From: Paenibacillus sp. Soil750
Lineage (GTDB): Bacteria; Bacillota; Bacilli; Paenibacillales; NBRC-103111
Direction: 5' to 3'
Assembly: GCF_001428045.1 (NCBI RefSeq)
Contig: NZ_LMSD01000044.1
Location: 186,001 to 250,000 of the forward strand
DNA: 64,000 nt
Below the pieces are notes generated by a model. The model worked only from the letters and a program-made list of their open reading frames with translations, did not search any database and was not told the origin of the DNA. Made by a program: the position numbers and the translations under genes. Shown in pieces: positions 25,943 to 35,600 of this stretch (positions are counted from its first letter, which is position 1; every line of letters starts with the position of its first letter).

Positions 25943-26674
25943 ATGGGTTACTGGAATAACAAGCTAGGCAAATACAAGGCGTTATTAACTAATGATGAAC
26001 TAGCCCTTAATCTACCGCCAACAATCCTTGCAACCGAAGCAAACGTGGAGGGGATGTTGGAAAAATATCACACTGTCTATCTAAAACCGAGTAATGGCAC
26101 CGGAGGTTATGGTATTTTTAAGCTGTCTCGTACTGATTCCAGATATCGGTTGGAGAACGGCACACGGCACCGTTCATTCGCAACTTTTAAAGGAGCGTAC
26201 GTCGCTTTCCAGCAAGCAAAAAGTAAAAAAACCTACTTGGTGCAGAAGGGTATACCCTTACTCCACTATCAGGGACTTCCGTTTGATCTGCGTATTATGG
26301 TTCAGAGAAACCGCAAGCGTAAGTGGGAGGTAACCGGTATCGTGGGACGATTAGCCATGCCTAATAAGGTCGTGACCAACTACCATAGCGGGGGTAAGCC
26401 AATGCCGGTGGGAAAGCTACTTTCACCGTTTATTCCTAAAAATGAGCAAGTTTCCTATGTTGAATCATTAAAGGCGCTAGGAGTTAGGATCAGTAATCAT
26501 ATGAGTGGAATTTTCCCGAATTTTAGGTCGTATGGGGTGGATATAGGTATTGATAAAGAGATGAAGCCTTGGATCATAGAGGTCAATACTCGACCAGATA
26601 AATACATTTTTAATGCCCTTTCCGATAAGCGGATGTATCGCAAAATTATACGTTACGAAAGATTCACAAACTAA
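25943..26674 (+). CDS. YheC/YheD-type ATP-grasp protein (spore-coat associated family)
   Basis: 243 residues from ATG 25943 (MGYWNNKLGKYK) behind GGGGTGAAGG; a longer frame from 25907 overlaps the previous gene. ATP-grasp features: VYLKPSNGTGGYGIFKLSR, QKGIPLLHYQGLPFDLRIMVQR and the C-terminal metal site in IIEVNTRPDKYIF. Family members are linked to the endospore coat; the ligase substrate is not known. Next to the CapA-like gene it may form a two-gene unit. The stop codon lies inside a dispersed repeat arm. Confidence 0.85.
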   Translation: MGYWNNKLGKYKALLTNDELALNLPPTILATEANVEGMLEKYHTVYLKPSNGTGGYGIFKLSRTDSRYRLENGTRHRSFATFKGAYVAFQQAKSKKTYLVQKGIPLLHYQGLPFDLRIMVQRNRKRKWEVTGIVGRLAMPNKVVTNYHSGGKPMPVGKLLSPFIPKNEQVSYVESLKALGVRISNHMSGIFPNFRSYGVDIGIDKEMKPWIIEVNTRPDKYIFNALSDKRMYRKIIRYERFTN

Positions 26675-26690
26675 CGAAAAACTATAAGAA
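26668..26690. repeat. Dispersed element, 5'-type arm overlapping a stop codon
   Basis: AAACTAACGAAAAACTATAA; the TAA within AACTAACG is the stop codon of the YheC/D-type gene. Confidence 0.65.
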
Positions 26691-26755
26691 TGAATAAATG
26701 CGAATAAAACGTATCTATGTAGGCGAAAATGGAGAAAAAGGAAAAAGGTGGACAA

Positions 26756-26949
26756 ATGAACCAAAGAAAAGATGACTTGATGAACAGCGAAGATTGACGC
26801 AATTTTAGTAGAAATAACACTCAAGCATATACGTCAAGGAAGTTACGAATTAAAGGCATTTTCAGAAGCTGCCGAGCGTATTGGAAACAGTATCAGCGCG
26901 TGTTCATTCAGGGTGGAATTATATACTTGCATATCTTTTGGATTTCTAG
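26756..26949 (+). pseudogene. Frameshifted RsfA-like (Myb-type) sporulation regulator
   Basis: An ATG at 26756 with AAAAAGGTGG upstream opens MNQRKDDLMNSED and then meets a stop. Skipping one base near 26794 gives DAILVEITLKHIRQGS and LKAFSEAAERIGNSISACSF, the core of RsfA-type DNA-binding proteins. Skipping one more G near 26910 gives the expected RWN, then YILAYLLDF and a stop. Two single-base insertions in one short gene mean a pseudogene, unless they are sequencing errors. Confidence 0.6.
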
Positions 26950-26972
26950 TAAAAAGCCCAAGTCAAACATTT

Positions 26973-26992
26973 ATGACATCAAGTTCTTGTCA
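26973..26992. repeat. Transposon-end-like repeat A (reverse orientation)
   Basis: ATGACATCAAGTTCTTGTCA, the reverse complement of the TGACAAGAACTTGAT word seen at 48792 and 48821; CTGTCC follows about 20 bases on. Confidence 0.5.
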
Positions 26993-27018
26993 TCCGACAA
27001 TAATAGAAAACTGTCCAA

Positions 27019-27160
27019 TGACACAAAAGTGCCTACATAAACCAATTCGAAAAAGCTTGAGAAATCAAGCTTTTATTTTTTTATGTAGGTAAATTTGTGT
27101 CAGTAAAAAATGCACAAATCTCCCTACATTGTAGTCTTGTGACACAAAACTACCTACATA
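27019..27160. repeat. Repeat B: four copies of a TGACACAAA...CCTACATA iteron
   Basis: Copies: 27019-27041 (TGACACAAAAGTGCCTACAT), an inverted copy at 27080-27102, a degenerate direct copy at 27111-27129, and TGACACAAAACTACCTACAT at 27140. The first two form a long inverted repeat around an inner AAAGCTTGA / TCAAGCTTT hairpin. The pattern of several directed copies resembles the multi-site ends of TnsB/IS21-type elements, or a clustered operator; the next gene starts 26 bases further on. Confidence 0.6.
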
Positions 27161-27185
27161 GATATTGCCTTTTGGAGGTCTATGT

Positions 27186-27515
27186 ATGAAGGAGTTAGAT
27201 GTTAAGCAAATCAACAGTTTATTGGTCGGAACAGGATTGGCTTGTGAAATTAGTGCATCATCAGATAATAATCGTGCATTCGTAAAAGTACAAGTTATTG
27301 AAAATCAAAAATATTTGAATAGCCAAGATAAAAATGTTGCCCAATTTTTTCTGCGGAAGTATGAAGTTCCTGCGGATTATATTGAAAATGATTGGGACGT
27401 TACAGAAGAGATACTTATCGGATCAGTTCACATTATTGGCATTGAAGGAATTAAACAGCTTGAGTTTCATCTAAATATGTATGGGAGAAAAACTACGCTA
27501 ACTTGGGAACGTTAG
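27186..27515 (+). CDS. Hypothetical protein, 109 residues
   Basis: Starts at ATG 27186 with GGAGGT six bases upstream; the longer frame from 27165 runs through this RBS. A soluble alpha/beta-type sequence (MKELDVKQINSLLVGTGL, FFLRKYEVPADYIENDWDV, LEFHLNMYGRKTTLTWER) with no membrane segment. I do not recognise the family. It lies immediately downstream of the repeat B cluster, which may control it. Confidence 0.6.
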   Translation: MKELDVKQINSLLVGTGLACEISASSDNNRAFVKVQVIENQKYLNSQDKNVAQFFLRKYEVPADYIENDWDVTEEILIGSVHIIGIEGIKQLEFHLNMYGRKTTLTWER

Positions 27516-27523
27516 CTCAATAA

Positions 27524-27589
27524 ACAGGGAGCTGATTGCCCCGGCAGCTGCTCCCTGTATTCATTAGAGTAACGGGCAGTTTAACGTGG
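27524..27589. repeat. Composite dispersed element: hairpin then arm
   Basis: ACAGGGAGC / GCTCCCTGT stem with an inner pairing segment (27524-27558), then GAGTAACGGGCAGTTTAACG. It is nine bases after the stop codon of the previous gene and probably also its terminator. Confidence 0.75.
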
Positions 27590-27758
27590 AATTCCTAAAG
27601 TTTAAATATGGTTTTAGATTTGATGTTCTATCACCCCTATCATTCACCAAAATTAAAATTCGATCGAGGTCTTCGCCAAAGCGACTCGAACACATAATAT
27701 TTCAATTACCATTGGGAGATTTTTTCATTCTTCACGTTCCCCTTTTTATGAGAAACAA

Positions 27759-27788
27759 GAAAACCCACCAAATCCTTGGCAGGTTTTC
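27759..27788 (-). terminator. Terminator of the aldo-keto reductase gene
   Basis: GAAAACC / GGTTTTC outer stem with an inner CCAA / TTGG pair, followed on the minus strand by TTGTTTC. It lies 30 bases after the reductase stop. Confidence 0.65.
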
Positions 27789-27817
27789 TCGTTTGAATAT
27801 ATTCAGTATCTATCAGA

Positions 27818-28795
27818 TTAAGCCCCTTGAATTACGCTGCGAATGAAGGTAACTTCTTCCGCATTCAATGGATTTCCAGCTCCCTGAGCATTGGACTCCA
27901 CCTGTTTATCATTCTTGAATCCTGGGATTACGCAAGCGTTCAGAGATTGTGCAAGCGCGAATTGAATCGCTACCCTTACCAAATCTTGAACTTCCATACC
28001 GAACCGCTCTTTGATGGGGACAAGTCGTTGGCGGATTTCCAACAGACGCTCCTTTGTAAATCCTGAATTGGAAGCACGAACATCGCCTTCGCCGAACTTT
28101 GGCGGATTCTCCGGATCGAATTTATCGAGCAGCAACCCCTGTGCTAGCGGGCCAAATAGCACGACGCCTAAATTTTGCTCAGCTGCCCATTCGAACAAAT
28201 TGGTACCAGGCTGATCAAACTGATTGCCGAAGGCATTATAGTGGAATTGCAACACATCTGGACGAGTAACTGGACAGACTCTTTTGAAGTCACCGTAACT
28301 ATAGCCTGATTGTCCGATGACACGAACTTTGCCTTCCTTCTGTAATTGACGCATCATTTCAGCCGCTTCAGCCAAATAAAGATCGTTTGGACCGAAGTTC
28401 GTGTTATGAAAATAATGAAGATCCAAGTAATCGGTGCCCAAATTCATCAACGATTGCTCTAACTGATGACGGATGTGGATCGGTTGCATGGCATTCGGCG
28501 CTGTTCCTCGGAACCAGCCGATTTTTGAGGCGATTATGACTTTGTCTCGCGGAACTTCTTTCAGGAAGCGTCCAATTACGCGCTCTGAATGGCCATCTCC
28601 ATAGACATCTGCTGTATCAAAATGATTAATACCCAGTTCAAATGCTCGTTTCAACCCTGAAATAGAAGCGCTGTCATCATTGCCTGACCAACCCACGGAC
28701 TCACCGTCTCGCCACGAAGGCCCGCCAATTGCCCAACACCCTAAACTTACCTCGCTTACTTCAAGACCTGAACGACCAAGTACCCGATATCTCAC
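27818..28795 (-). CDS. Aldo/keto reductase
   Basis: 325 residues from GTG 28795 (MRYRVLGRSGLEVSEVSLGCW), preceded by AAAGGAG eight bases upstream; the ATG at 28846 would add an unrelated 17-residue tail. The AKR barrel is complete: catalytic Asp/Tyr region HFDTADVYGDGHSE, Lys in VIIASKIGWF, His in DYLDLHYFHN, and a C-terminal NADPH site VIPGFKNDKQVESNAQG. Related to YdbC/YqkF-type oxidoreductases of small aldehydes. Single-gene unit with its own terminator. Confidence 0.9.
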   Translation of the reverse strand: MRYRVLGRSGLEVSEVSLGCWAIGGPSWRDGESVGWSGNDDSASISGLKRAFELGINHFDTADVYGDGHSERVIGRFLKEVPRDKVIIASKIGWFRGTAPNAMQPIHIRHQLEQSLMNLGTDYLDLHYFHNTNFGPNDLYLAEAAEMMRQLQKEGKVRVIGQSGYSYGDFKRVCPVTRPDVLQFHYNAFGNQFDQPGTNLFEWAAEQNLGVVLFGPLAQGLLLDKFDPENPPKFGEGDVRASNSGFTKERLLEIRQRLVPIKERFGMEVQDLVRVAIQFALAQSLNACVIPGFKNDKQVESNAQGAGNPLNAEEVTFIRSVIQGA

Positions 28796-29037
28796 AGTAT
28801 CTACTCCTTTTGGGTTCAATTCATGCTTCCAAATGAATATACTCAAAAAACAAGCTACTTGGAAGAACGCACTTTATGTTTACCTACTTCCCTATAAGTA
28901 ACTAGTCTTTACCCTCTCAAAGTTCTTCAAAGCCAATTTAATCCCCTCTACTTGAATGAGAATGTCGATACAAAGTAGTTTGGTAAATGTTAAAATAAGA
29001 AAAAATAACCAATTTATTATTAAAGGTGGGATCTTAG

Positions 29038-29367
29038 ATGAAGTATTTAATTCTCATTTTGTTCTCAATCGCCTTTTTAACAGGTTGCTCGCAAATTGAT
29101 GGAAAATCATCCAGTAGCTATCCAAGTGCCGTTGTTTGGAATAATATCCTTTATGGACTTTCCGCAGAGGAGGTTACCATCCAAGACATTGGTAAGGAGA
29201 TTGGCAAGATTGAACGAAGAACAACTCCGATGCCGAAGAAGAATGGAGAATCTAATGCTACACCAGTTGGAAGCCAATTATTTGAAATTAAAGGGATAGA
29301 TTCTAAACAAGCTATAGCGGTTAAAGTAAATGATAAGTATCAAAGAGCGTCAATACTTACCAACTAA
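29038..29367 (+). CDS. Small lipoprotein, unknown
   Basis: 109 residues from ATG 29038 with AAAGGTGG upstream. The signal peptide ends in a clean lipobox, FLTGC, with Cys17 as the predicted lipid-anchored residue. The mature part has YPSAVVWNNILYGLSAEEV and an IKGIDSKQAIAVKVNDKYQ strand, a layout seen in small Bacillus/Paenibacillus surface lipoproteins of unknown role. It is followed by a dispersed element. Confidence 0.72.
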   Translation: MKYLILILFSIAFLTGCSQIDGKSSSSYPSAVVWNNILYGLSAEEVTIQDIGKEIGKIERRTTPMPKKNGESNATPVGSQLFEIKGIDSKQAIAVKVNDKYQRASILTN

Positions 29368-29400
29368 GCCATTTAATTAACAGGTTTATGAATTGGTCAT

Positions 29401-29466
29401 TGAACTAACGCAGAAATATAGTTGAACAATCAGGGAGCAGATCGTCGGGGTCGGCAACTGCTCCCT
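29401..29466. repeat. Composite dispersed element: arm then hairpin
   Basis: TGAACTAACGCAGAAATATA and GTTGAAC, then AGGGAGCAG / CTGCTCCCT (29432-29466). Confidence 0.75.
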
Positions 29467-29593
29467 AATTCATGTGCAGCCAGCGTATTAAGTTATGATC
29501 GGCAGAAGAGTTGATTATTAAAGGTTTTGTACCTATGAGGAATACAGCCATGGTGCTAAGATATTTTTATACCTTAGTTAAGGAGCTGTTGTA

Positions 29594-30502
29594 GTGTCAG
29601 AGAAAGGCAAACTTGTCTCACAAGTGTTATTAATTGCAGAAAAAACTGGTTTAACTGAAATTACGCCTATCGAGCTTAGTATTGGTGGGAACCTGATCAT
29701 TCACTTGTCTCCTTATCCGATTGTGGCCCGAATAGCGACTGTCAGTTCAAAAGAAGATTCAGAGTATGCAAATAAGATACTTGTTCGAGAGTTACGGGTA
29801 GCAAGTCACTTACAATCCAAGGGCATCCCCGCGTTATTGCCTTCTGAACTTACTGATGCAGGACCGTACGATGTTGGTGGTGCATGGATGACACTTTGGA
29901 GATATGTTGCTCCTACACAATTACAACCTCCTTCACCGAGTGAAGCTGTTGAATTGGTAAACGGACTTTCAATAGCAATGAAAGACTTCTCAGGCGACCT
30001 TCCTGTGCTTGGAGTTTGGGAACGAACATGTCAATCGGCTAATAAACTGAGGAGTAATTCCGATCAGCGTATACAAGCATTATTAAGTGTATTTCAAAGG
30101 GTAAATAAACAGATGCGCATCGAACCAAGTTTATTAATACCGTGTCATGGCGATGCCCATGCAAGAAACTTATTACCAAGTCCAGAAGGATGGATCTGGT
30201 CGGACTTTGAGGATGTATCATTGATGCCAGCATACTGGGACTTAGCTTCATTTGTTGGTAATCATGCATTATTCGGCGGAATACAGCAGCCAACTTTTAG
30301 ATACATATTGAACCACTTCGATAACGGTACCGATCTAAAAGCTTTTGGGGTTGCTATTACTGCACGTACACTAATGTCCACGCTAGGGAACTTGGATTTC
30401 TCCCTTGCGGGCTACGGGGATTTGAAATTTGCTACTAGACAGTTAGAACTTGCGGAAGATTTTCTTCGTCAAGTAGAACTAATAATTCCAAGAAGCATTT
30501 GA
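29594..30502 (+). CDS. Aminoglycoside phosphotransferase (APH)-family kinase
   Basis: 302 residues from GTG 29594 with AAGGAGCTG upstream. The catalytic loop is HGDAHARN (His185, Asp187, Asn192) and the metal-binding Asp204 is in WSDFED, both intact. The N-lobe contains a beta-rich segment with VARI. Family members phosphorylate antibiotics, choline or other small alcohols; this branch (phosphotransferase enzyme family, distant from known resistance enzymes) has no assigned substrate. The stop codon TGA opens a repeat arm. Confidence 0.85.
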   Translation: MSEKGKLVSQVLLIAEKTGLTEITPIELSIGGNLIIHLSPYPIVARIATVSSKEDSEYANKILVRELRVASHLQSKGIPALLPSELTDAGPYDVGGAWMTLWRYVAPTQLQPPSPSEAVELVNGLSIAMKDFSGDLPVLGVWERTCQSANKLRSNSDQRIQALLSVFQRVNKQMRIEPSLLIPCHGDAHARNLLPSPEGWIWSDFEDVSLMPAYWDLASFVGNHALFGGIQQPTFRYILNHFDNGTDLKAFGVAITARTLMSTLGNLDFSLAGYGDLKFATRQLELAEDFLRQVELIIPRSI

Positions 30503-30600
30503 ACTAACGACGAACGATATTGCGGTGATGGAACTAATCCATCGCCTGTTTTCATTTCTATGCCAACCGCTCAACTAACGGGCAGGAGAGTCGTAATCAT
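30500..30600. repeat. Complete composite dispersed element: arm, hairpin, arm
   Basis: The 5' arm TGAACTAACGACGAACGATA starts with the stop codon of the APH-family gene. A 9-bp hairpin follows (30524-30546, GGTGATGGA / TCCATCGCC) with TGTTTTC after it. The 3' arm is TCAACTAACGGGCAGGAGAG. This is the best example of the full structure. Confidence 0.8.
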
Positions 30601-30735
30601 TTTCGCCTTTATAAGAGGCACGAAAAAAATATTAGAACCATAGAATGGAATCGGAAGGCAAATGTGGCATGGTGATCGACTACGATTATTGACCGTCGTG
30701 CCAATTACATATGTTTGCTGCTACGCAGCCCCAAG

Positions 30736-31506
30736 CTATGCCTTCCGCGCTTTCAACATCATGTAGCTTCCCTCGAAACTGAGCAGTTTGCCGTTCTCGC
30801 TGTGGACCTTAAGCTGCTGCCGATCCGCTTCTGGCCAGTTCAGCATATCCGTCTCCAACTCTTGCTGGACCTGCTCGGGGACATTCATTCTAGCACACCA
30901 AGTAGCGAATTCGAACGGTTTTCCTGTCTGCATCAGCTGTTCCACCCGGAAGCCGGTCAGCTCGATGCGACGAATCCACTCCGTTTTTTTCCAAGCGCGG
31001 AAGTGGCTGGGATCTCGCCGTTGTTCAATATCATTATAGAGGGTGTCGATCCGATCCGCTTCTGGAGAGATGTTGTCCATTAGAATAAAGCTTCCGCCGT
31101 ACTTCAAAACGCGCCATGCTTCCTCTACGAATCGGTCGGGGTCAGGGAAGTGATGGGCGGCGATTCGGCAGCTGACCATATCGAATTGTTCTTTGGAAAA
31201 AGGAAGATTCTCCGCGTCCCCAACAACGTACCTGATATTCGTGCAGCCCTTCTTGGTAAGGAAAGCTTCCGCTTCTTGCAACATCTCGGTAGTAATGTCC
31301 ATCGTGGTCACTTCACCGACAAAGGAGGCCAACGCCAAGGCGCAATGTCCGCCTCCGGTTGCGATATCGAGCGCCTGCACGGCATTCTCCGGTTGAGCCC
31401 ACTCGACTAATATTTTCAAATCTTGGCCGGATGCATGACGTGGGCTAACGACATATTTAGAAGCGTTAGCTCCAAATTGGGCTTTAACATGATCCTTTGT
31501 ATCCAT
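30736..31506 (-). CDS. UbiE/COQ5-type SAM-dependent methyltransferase
   Basis: 256 residues from ATG 31506 behind AAGGGGTGA. AdoMet-binding motif I is LDIATGGGHCALALA, followed by TTMDITTEMLQEAEAF, VVGDAENLPF and MVSCRIAAHHFPDPDRFVEEAWRVLKYGGSFILMD around residues 105-140: complete class I methyltransferase sequence of the YcgJ/UbiE kind. The substrate is unknown. Monocistronic, convergent with the APH-family gene. Confidence 0.9.
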   Translation of the reverse strand: MDTKDHVKAQFGANASKYVVSPRHASGQDLKILVEWAQPENAVQALDIATGGGHCALALASFVGEVTTMDITTEMLQEAEAFLTKKGCTNIRYVVGDAENLPFSKEQFDMVSCRIAAHHFPDPDRFVEEAWRVLKYGGSFILMDNISPEADRIDTLYNDIEQRRDPSHFRAWKKTEWIRRIELTGFRVEQLMQTGKPFEFATWCARMNVPEQVQQELETDMLNWPEADRQQLKVHSENGKLLSFEGSYMMLKARKA

Positions 31507-31624
31507 TCCATCACCCCTTCGATATTTCATTGTATGAAACTTGGTTTCAAAAAACGAACCTATAATGGTAACATATCATGCTTAATTATAATTGTAAAGA
31601 CGGAGACTCTGGTCTTACTAACGG

Positions 31625-31960
31625 TTGGATCAGTCCCTTTATGGCTGCGATCTTCATGCGAAAGGACGTTGGCTCTTCGATTCGGCACAGCAACTCGAGG
31701 GCGTAGAAATGATTGCCGTGGACAATTTTAAGGACATTCTGATGCACCGTATGAAGGGACTTGCGGATGCCACTATCCGTCCTTGCGGATTGGAGCCTGT
31801 AGCAAGGCGTGCTGAACAGGAGATCGAAACAATCCAGCTTCTAGCTATTGCGGAGCTCGCGTCTGCAACTGGACGTTTGATAACCCTAAGTATTAAAGAT
31901 GAGGCTTGCATATACGTGCGGCCTCTTTATTTTCGTAAAAATCATGAAGGAGTGTTTTAA
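31625..31960 (+). CDS. Hypothetical frame, doubtful
   Basis: 111 residues from ATG 31625 without a clear RBS. The middle part (GVEMIAVDNFKDILMHRMKGLADATIRPCGLEP) reads like folded protein, but I recognise no family. The last 20 or so residues are encoded across a terminator-like hairpin (31901-31925), so the natural gene probably ended earlier or is a remnant. Confidence 0.3.
   Translation: MDQSLYGCDLHAKGRWLFDSAQQLEGVEMIAVDNFKDILMHRMKGLADATIRPCGLEPVARRAEQEIETIQLLAIAELASATGRLITLSIKDEACIYVRPLYFRKNHEGVF
31901..31932 (+). terminator. Terminator-like hairpin
   Basis: GAGGC / GCCTC with an inner GCA / TGC pair, followed by TTTATTTT. It lies upstream of the 32081 gene and inside the end of the doubtful 31625 frame. 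Confidence 0.55.
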
Positions 31961-32080
31961 TAATATGAATAACGTACTTCAGCAAGCACCAGTTAAAATA
32001 ATAAATTGATTCTGAGAAGCTAATACTACTATCGCGGTAGTAACTGTTATTCGATCAGCAGGTGAGAGGAGAGATTAATC

Positions 32081-32491
32081 ATGTTACATTATTACTTTTC
32101 TGATAAAGCTCATATTTTTTGGGATGATGTGATTGAATCTGTAGTGATTCGCTGGAGTTATTTAGCTCATGAGGAAGATTTTCGCCTCCCCCTTAATAAA
32201 TTAGTTGAACTTGCAGAGATAAAAAAGGCGAAAAAAGCATTATTCGATGAAAGCCATAGTCTGTTTATAGCAAAGGAGACACAATGGTTGTGTGACGAAT
32301 GGTTTCCTAGATTATTAGACGCTGGCATAGAAATTATAGCTATCGTCTTTCCAGAGAAAACAGTTCCTAATATCGACGTAGGACAATCTATTGAAAAGAA
32401 AGATTCAACTGAATTGCTTTATCGTGAATTCGATAATATTCACAGTGCAGTCAGCTGGCTATCATCAGTACCGATAGGGTGCGTTAATTAG
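32081..32491 (+). CDS. STAS/SpoIIAA-like single-domain protein
   Basis: 136 residues from ATG 32081 with GAGAGGAG upstream. The pattern IFWDDVIESVVIRWSYLAHEEDF, AKKALFDESHSL, ETQWLCDEWFPRLLDAGIEIIAIVFPE and FDNIHSAVSWLSS matches the SpoIIAA-like/STAS fold found in stand-alone proteins of many bacteria. The usual phospho-Ser of true anti-anti-sigma factors is not evident. Function unknown; it is unlinked to anti-sigma genes. Confidence 0.6.
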   Translation: MLHYYFSDKAHIFWDDVIESVVIRWSYLAHEEDFRLPLNKLVELAEIKKAKKALFDESHSLFIAKETQWLCDEWFPRLLDAGIEIIAIVFPEKTVPNIDVGQSIEKKDSTELLYREFDNIHSAVSWLSSVPIGCVN

Positions 32492-32646
32492 CAATTGAAA
32501 TGACTTAAAAAGGTTTACAGTCATGAAACATAAATTTTACTAATGATATTATACAAAACTGGGGATAATTTCATTGTCCCGGAATTCTCGTTATACCGGA
32601 CGACAGTAAGACAAGAAATTGTATAAACTGATCTCCGGAGGGGCCA

Positions 32647-35600
32647 ATGGTAAATAATACGGATAAAATTTGTCAAAGAGCGCGAGAACTTGCCTTACAG
32701 CATATGCCAACGTTAGTGCGAATCCATCCCAAATACATATGGAATCAATTTGAGAAAAACATAGAGAGTTTAAGGGATTTTGTTATATCGTTGCAAAACA
32801 GTCCCGCAACTTGTGCCTTACCAGCGGAAGAATGGCTGCTTGATAATGCTGAATTTATTGAGGAACAAGCAATAGAAGTAAAAGCTAATTTTACCAACCG
32901 CTCTTTTGATTACTTACCTTCTTTTCAAAAGAAGGGAATGTTACGAATCCAGAGTCTTTGTGAGGATTATTTGGAGCAAGTTGACGGTCTATTGGATGAG
33001 GAAACCCTTGTATCCTATATGAACGCATACCAAGAAGTATCGGCGTTGAAACTTGCTGAAACCTGTTCCATCTCACTCATACTAAGGATGTCTTTGATTG
33101 GAAGGCTATCTGAAACGATGGCACTTGTCCGGGAACGTCGGGAGGTTTGCGTAGAAGTTGAACAGTTACTTTCAAGAATAGAACCTATCAAGTTAAATCC
33201 AGAGACGATTAACGCAGTCTTAGAAGAAGTAGAGCAACAAGTACCGCTATCAGGTCCATGGATCGTCCATTTGATTAGTCACTTGCGGGAGTGGGCAGAG
33301 GATTCAGCGACAGTGCGGGAATGGTTAGTTTGCAAATTAGAGAATAGTTCTATTGATTTGGACCGCATTGTATCGTACGAGCATCAGCTTCAATCCTCCT
33401 TTCAGGTTAAGGCAGGTAATTTAATCAGCAGCTTGCGAAAAAATGAGCGTATGGATTGGAATAGCTTATTTGAACGCATTAGCTTGTTAGATCAAACGTT
33501 TCGTCAAGATAGTACGGGTGACTATTCGCTTCTTGATTCTTATAGCAGGAACGAAATCCTTAATCGAGTTGAAAGATTAGCACACCGTATGCGCATACCC
33601 GAAAATTTGATCGCAAGACATGCAGTAGCTCTTTCGAAGGAAGAGCATGAACGTTGGAGTGAAATAAAAGGGCAGGCAAATGACTTACCACGATCAACGT
33701 TTGTGGCTTATTTTTTATTTGAACCAGCTGGAATCAAGAAGTTAGAGCATGCCTTGCGATTATGCAGCAAAACTAGACAAGTGCGTGGAATAGGTATTGC
33801 CAAAAGATCAACTGGTACCTATTTATCTCTGTTAATCGGACTGTTCATGCTTGCACTTATTGCCTTTGGTACTTGGATTGGCGGAACTGGAGGCTTTACA
33901 CCGGTAGGGTGGGTAGTTGTTTTACTTATGCTTTCCCTTCCTGTAAGCGAATGGGTCATTACTTGGCTCCACTTTGGCATTGAGAGAATGATACGCCCTC
34001 GGCCTTTGCTGCGTTATGATTTTTCAAACGGAGTACCTTCCAATGCAACCACGATGGTCGTCATTCCTGCCATATGGTCGACAACAGAGGAAGTAGAAGA
34101 GCTTGTTGATCGTCTGGAAATTCATTATTTAGCCAACCGCGATCCGAACATACATTACGCTCTTTTGGGTGATTTTACTGATGCTGCGGAAGAAACGCTT
34201 CACAAAGACGAAGCGCTTGTTACTTTTACCAAAGAAAAAATTGCGATTCTCAACCGGATGTATGCGATCCCAGAAGGAGCAACATTTCATTATTTCCAGC
34301 GCTGCAGAAAGTGGAACCCTGCTGAGGAAGTATTCATGGGATGGGAACGAAAACGCGGTAAATTGGTGGAATTCGTTGAGTTGCTGAAAGGGAGTAAGGT
34401 GACGAGTTTCGACACTCTAATAGGTGATACGGAAGATCTACCGTCAATTCGCTACATAATAACCTTGGATTCGGATACACAGTTACCAATGGGAAGCGCA
34501 CAGAGAATGATTGGTACGCTGCATCTTCCTTACAACAGACCACGCTTAAATCAAGCGCGAACTAGGGTCATTGAAGGATACGGCGTACTGCAGCCTCGGA
34601 TTGGAACTAGTTATGAGTCAGCCATGCAATCGAGGCTTGCTTACATTTGTTCGGAGCCAGGATTGGACCCGTATGCCTTTGCCGCTTCAGATCCTTACCA
34701 GGATGCAATGGAGCAGGGGATTTTTACGGGAAAAGGTATTTTTGATGTGGATATATTTGCAGAGCTTTTATGCGAACGTATTCCTGAAAATACAGTGCTT
34801 AGCCACGATTTGCTTGAAGGAGGCTTTCTGCGGGCAGCTCTGCTATCGGATGTTGAACTGATCGATAACCACCCGTCAAAGTTTCTAGCATATCAACAGC
34901 GTTTGCACAGGTGGGTCCGAGGAGATTGGCAGATGCTCTGTTGGCTTTTCCCTCATGTTTGCGACCGTCGTGGAGCATTAAGACCCGTAGATCTGTCCGC
35001 TATTACACGTTGGCAAGTGATCGATAACTTGCGCCGCAGCTTACTTCCAATTGCTTATCTCGTGCTCTTGGCACTTGGTTTAAGTGTTCTGCCTGGATCC
35101 TCGGTAGGTTGGTTTTCTTTCATTCTTGCAACCATGCTATTACCGATTATCCGGCAATTTGGTCACATGAAGACCGTCATTTGGCATCCACGGAGGGTGT
35201 TGTCTACGGTTTTACACGTGCTAATGAATATTATAACTTTACCATTTCAAAGTGCGGTTCTTCTCGATGCGATCTGTAAGTCCCTATACAGACTGTTGAT
35301 TAGCAAACGTCGTATGCTTGAATGGACAAGTTCTTCTCAAATTGAACGAAATACTAAGGGGAAACCACAGGCGTTGCTTCTAGGAGCACGTGTCGGATAT
35401 GGATTAATTATTCTCTTTGTGATAGTTGTAGCGCTGCAGCAGGAGACTGCACTTAGCTGGATGGGTTTCACGCTCTGTTTAATTTGGGCTTTAGCTCCTT
35501 TCGCTGTACGCTGGCTGAACCAACCAATTGCACATAACGAGTTGCAGTTCACCCCAGTGGAAGAGGACCAAATGCGTGTGTTGGCTAAACAAATTTGGGC

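Noticed and set aside
27586..27846. 86-residue plus-strand frame between a repeat arm and the aldo-keto reductase gene
   Set aside because: No RBS, starts inside the repeat arm, overlaps the reductase terminator and coding end, and has no protein-like motif.
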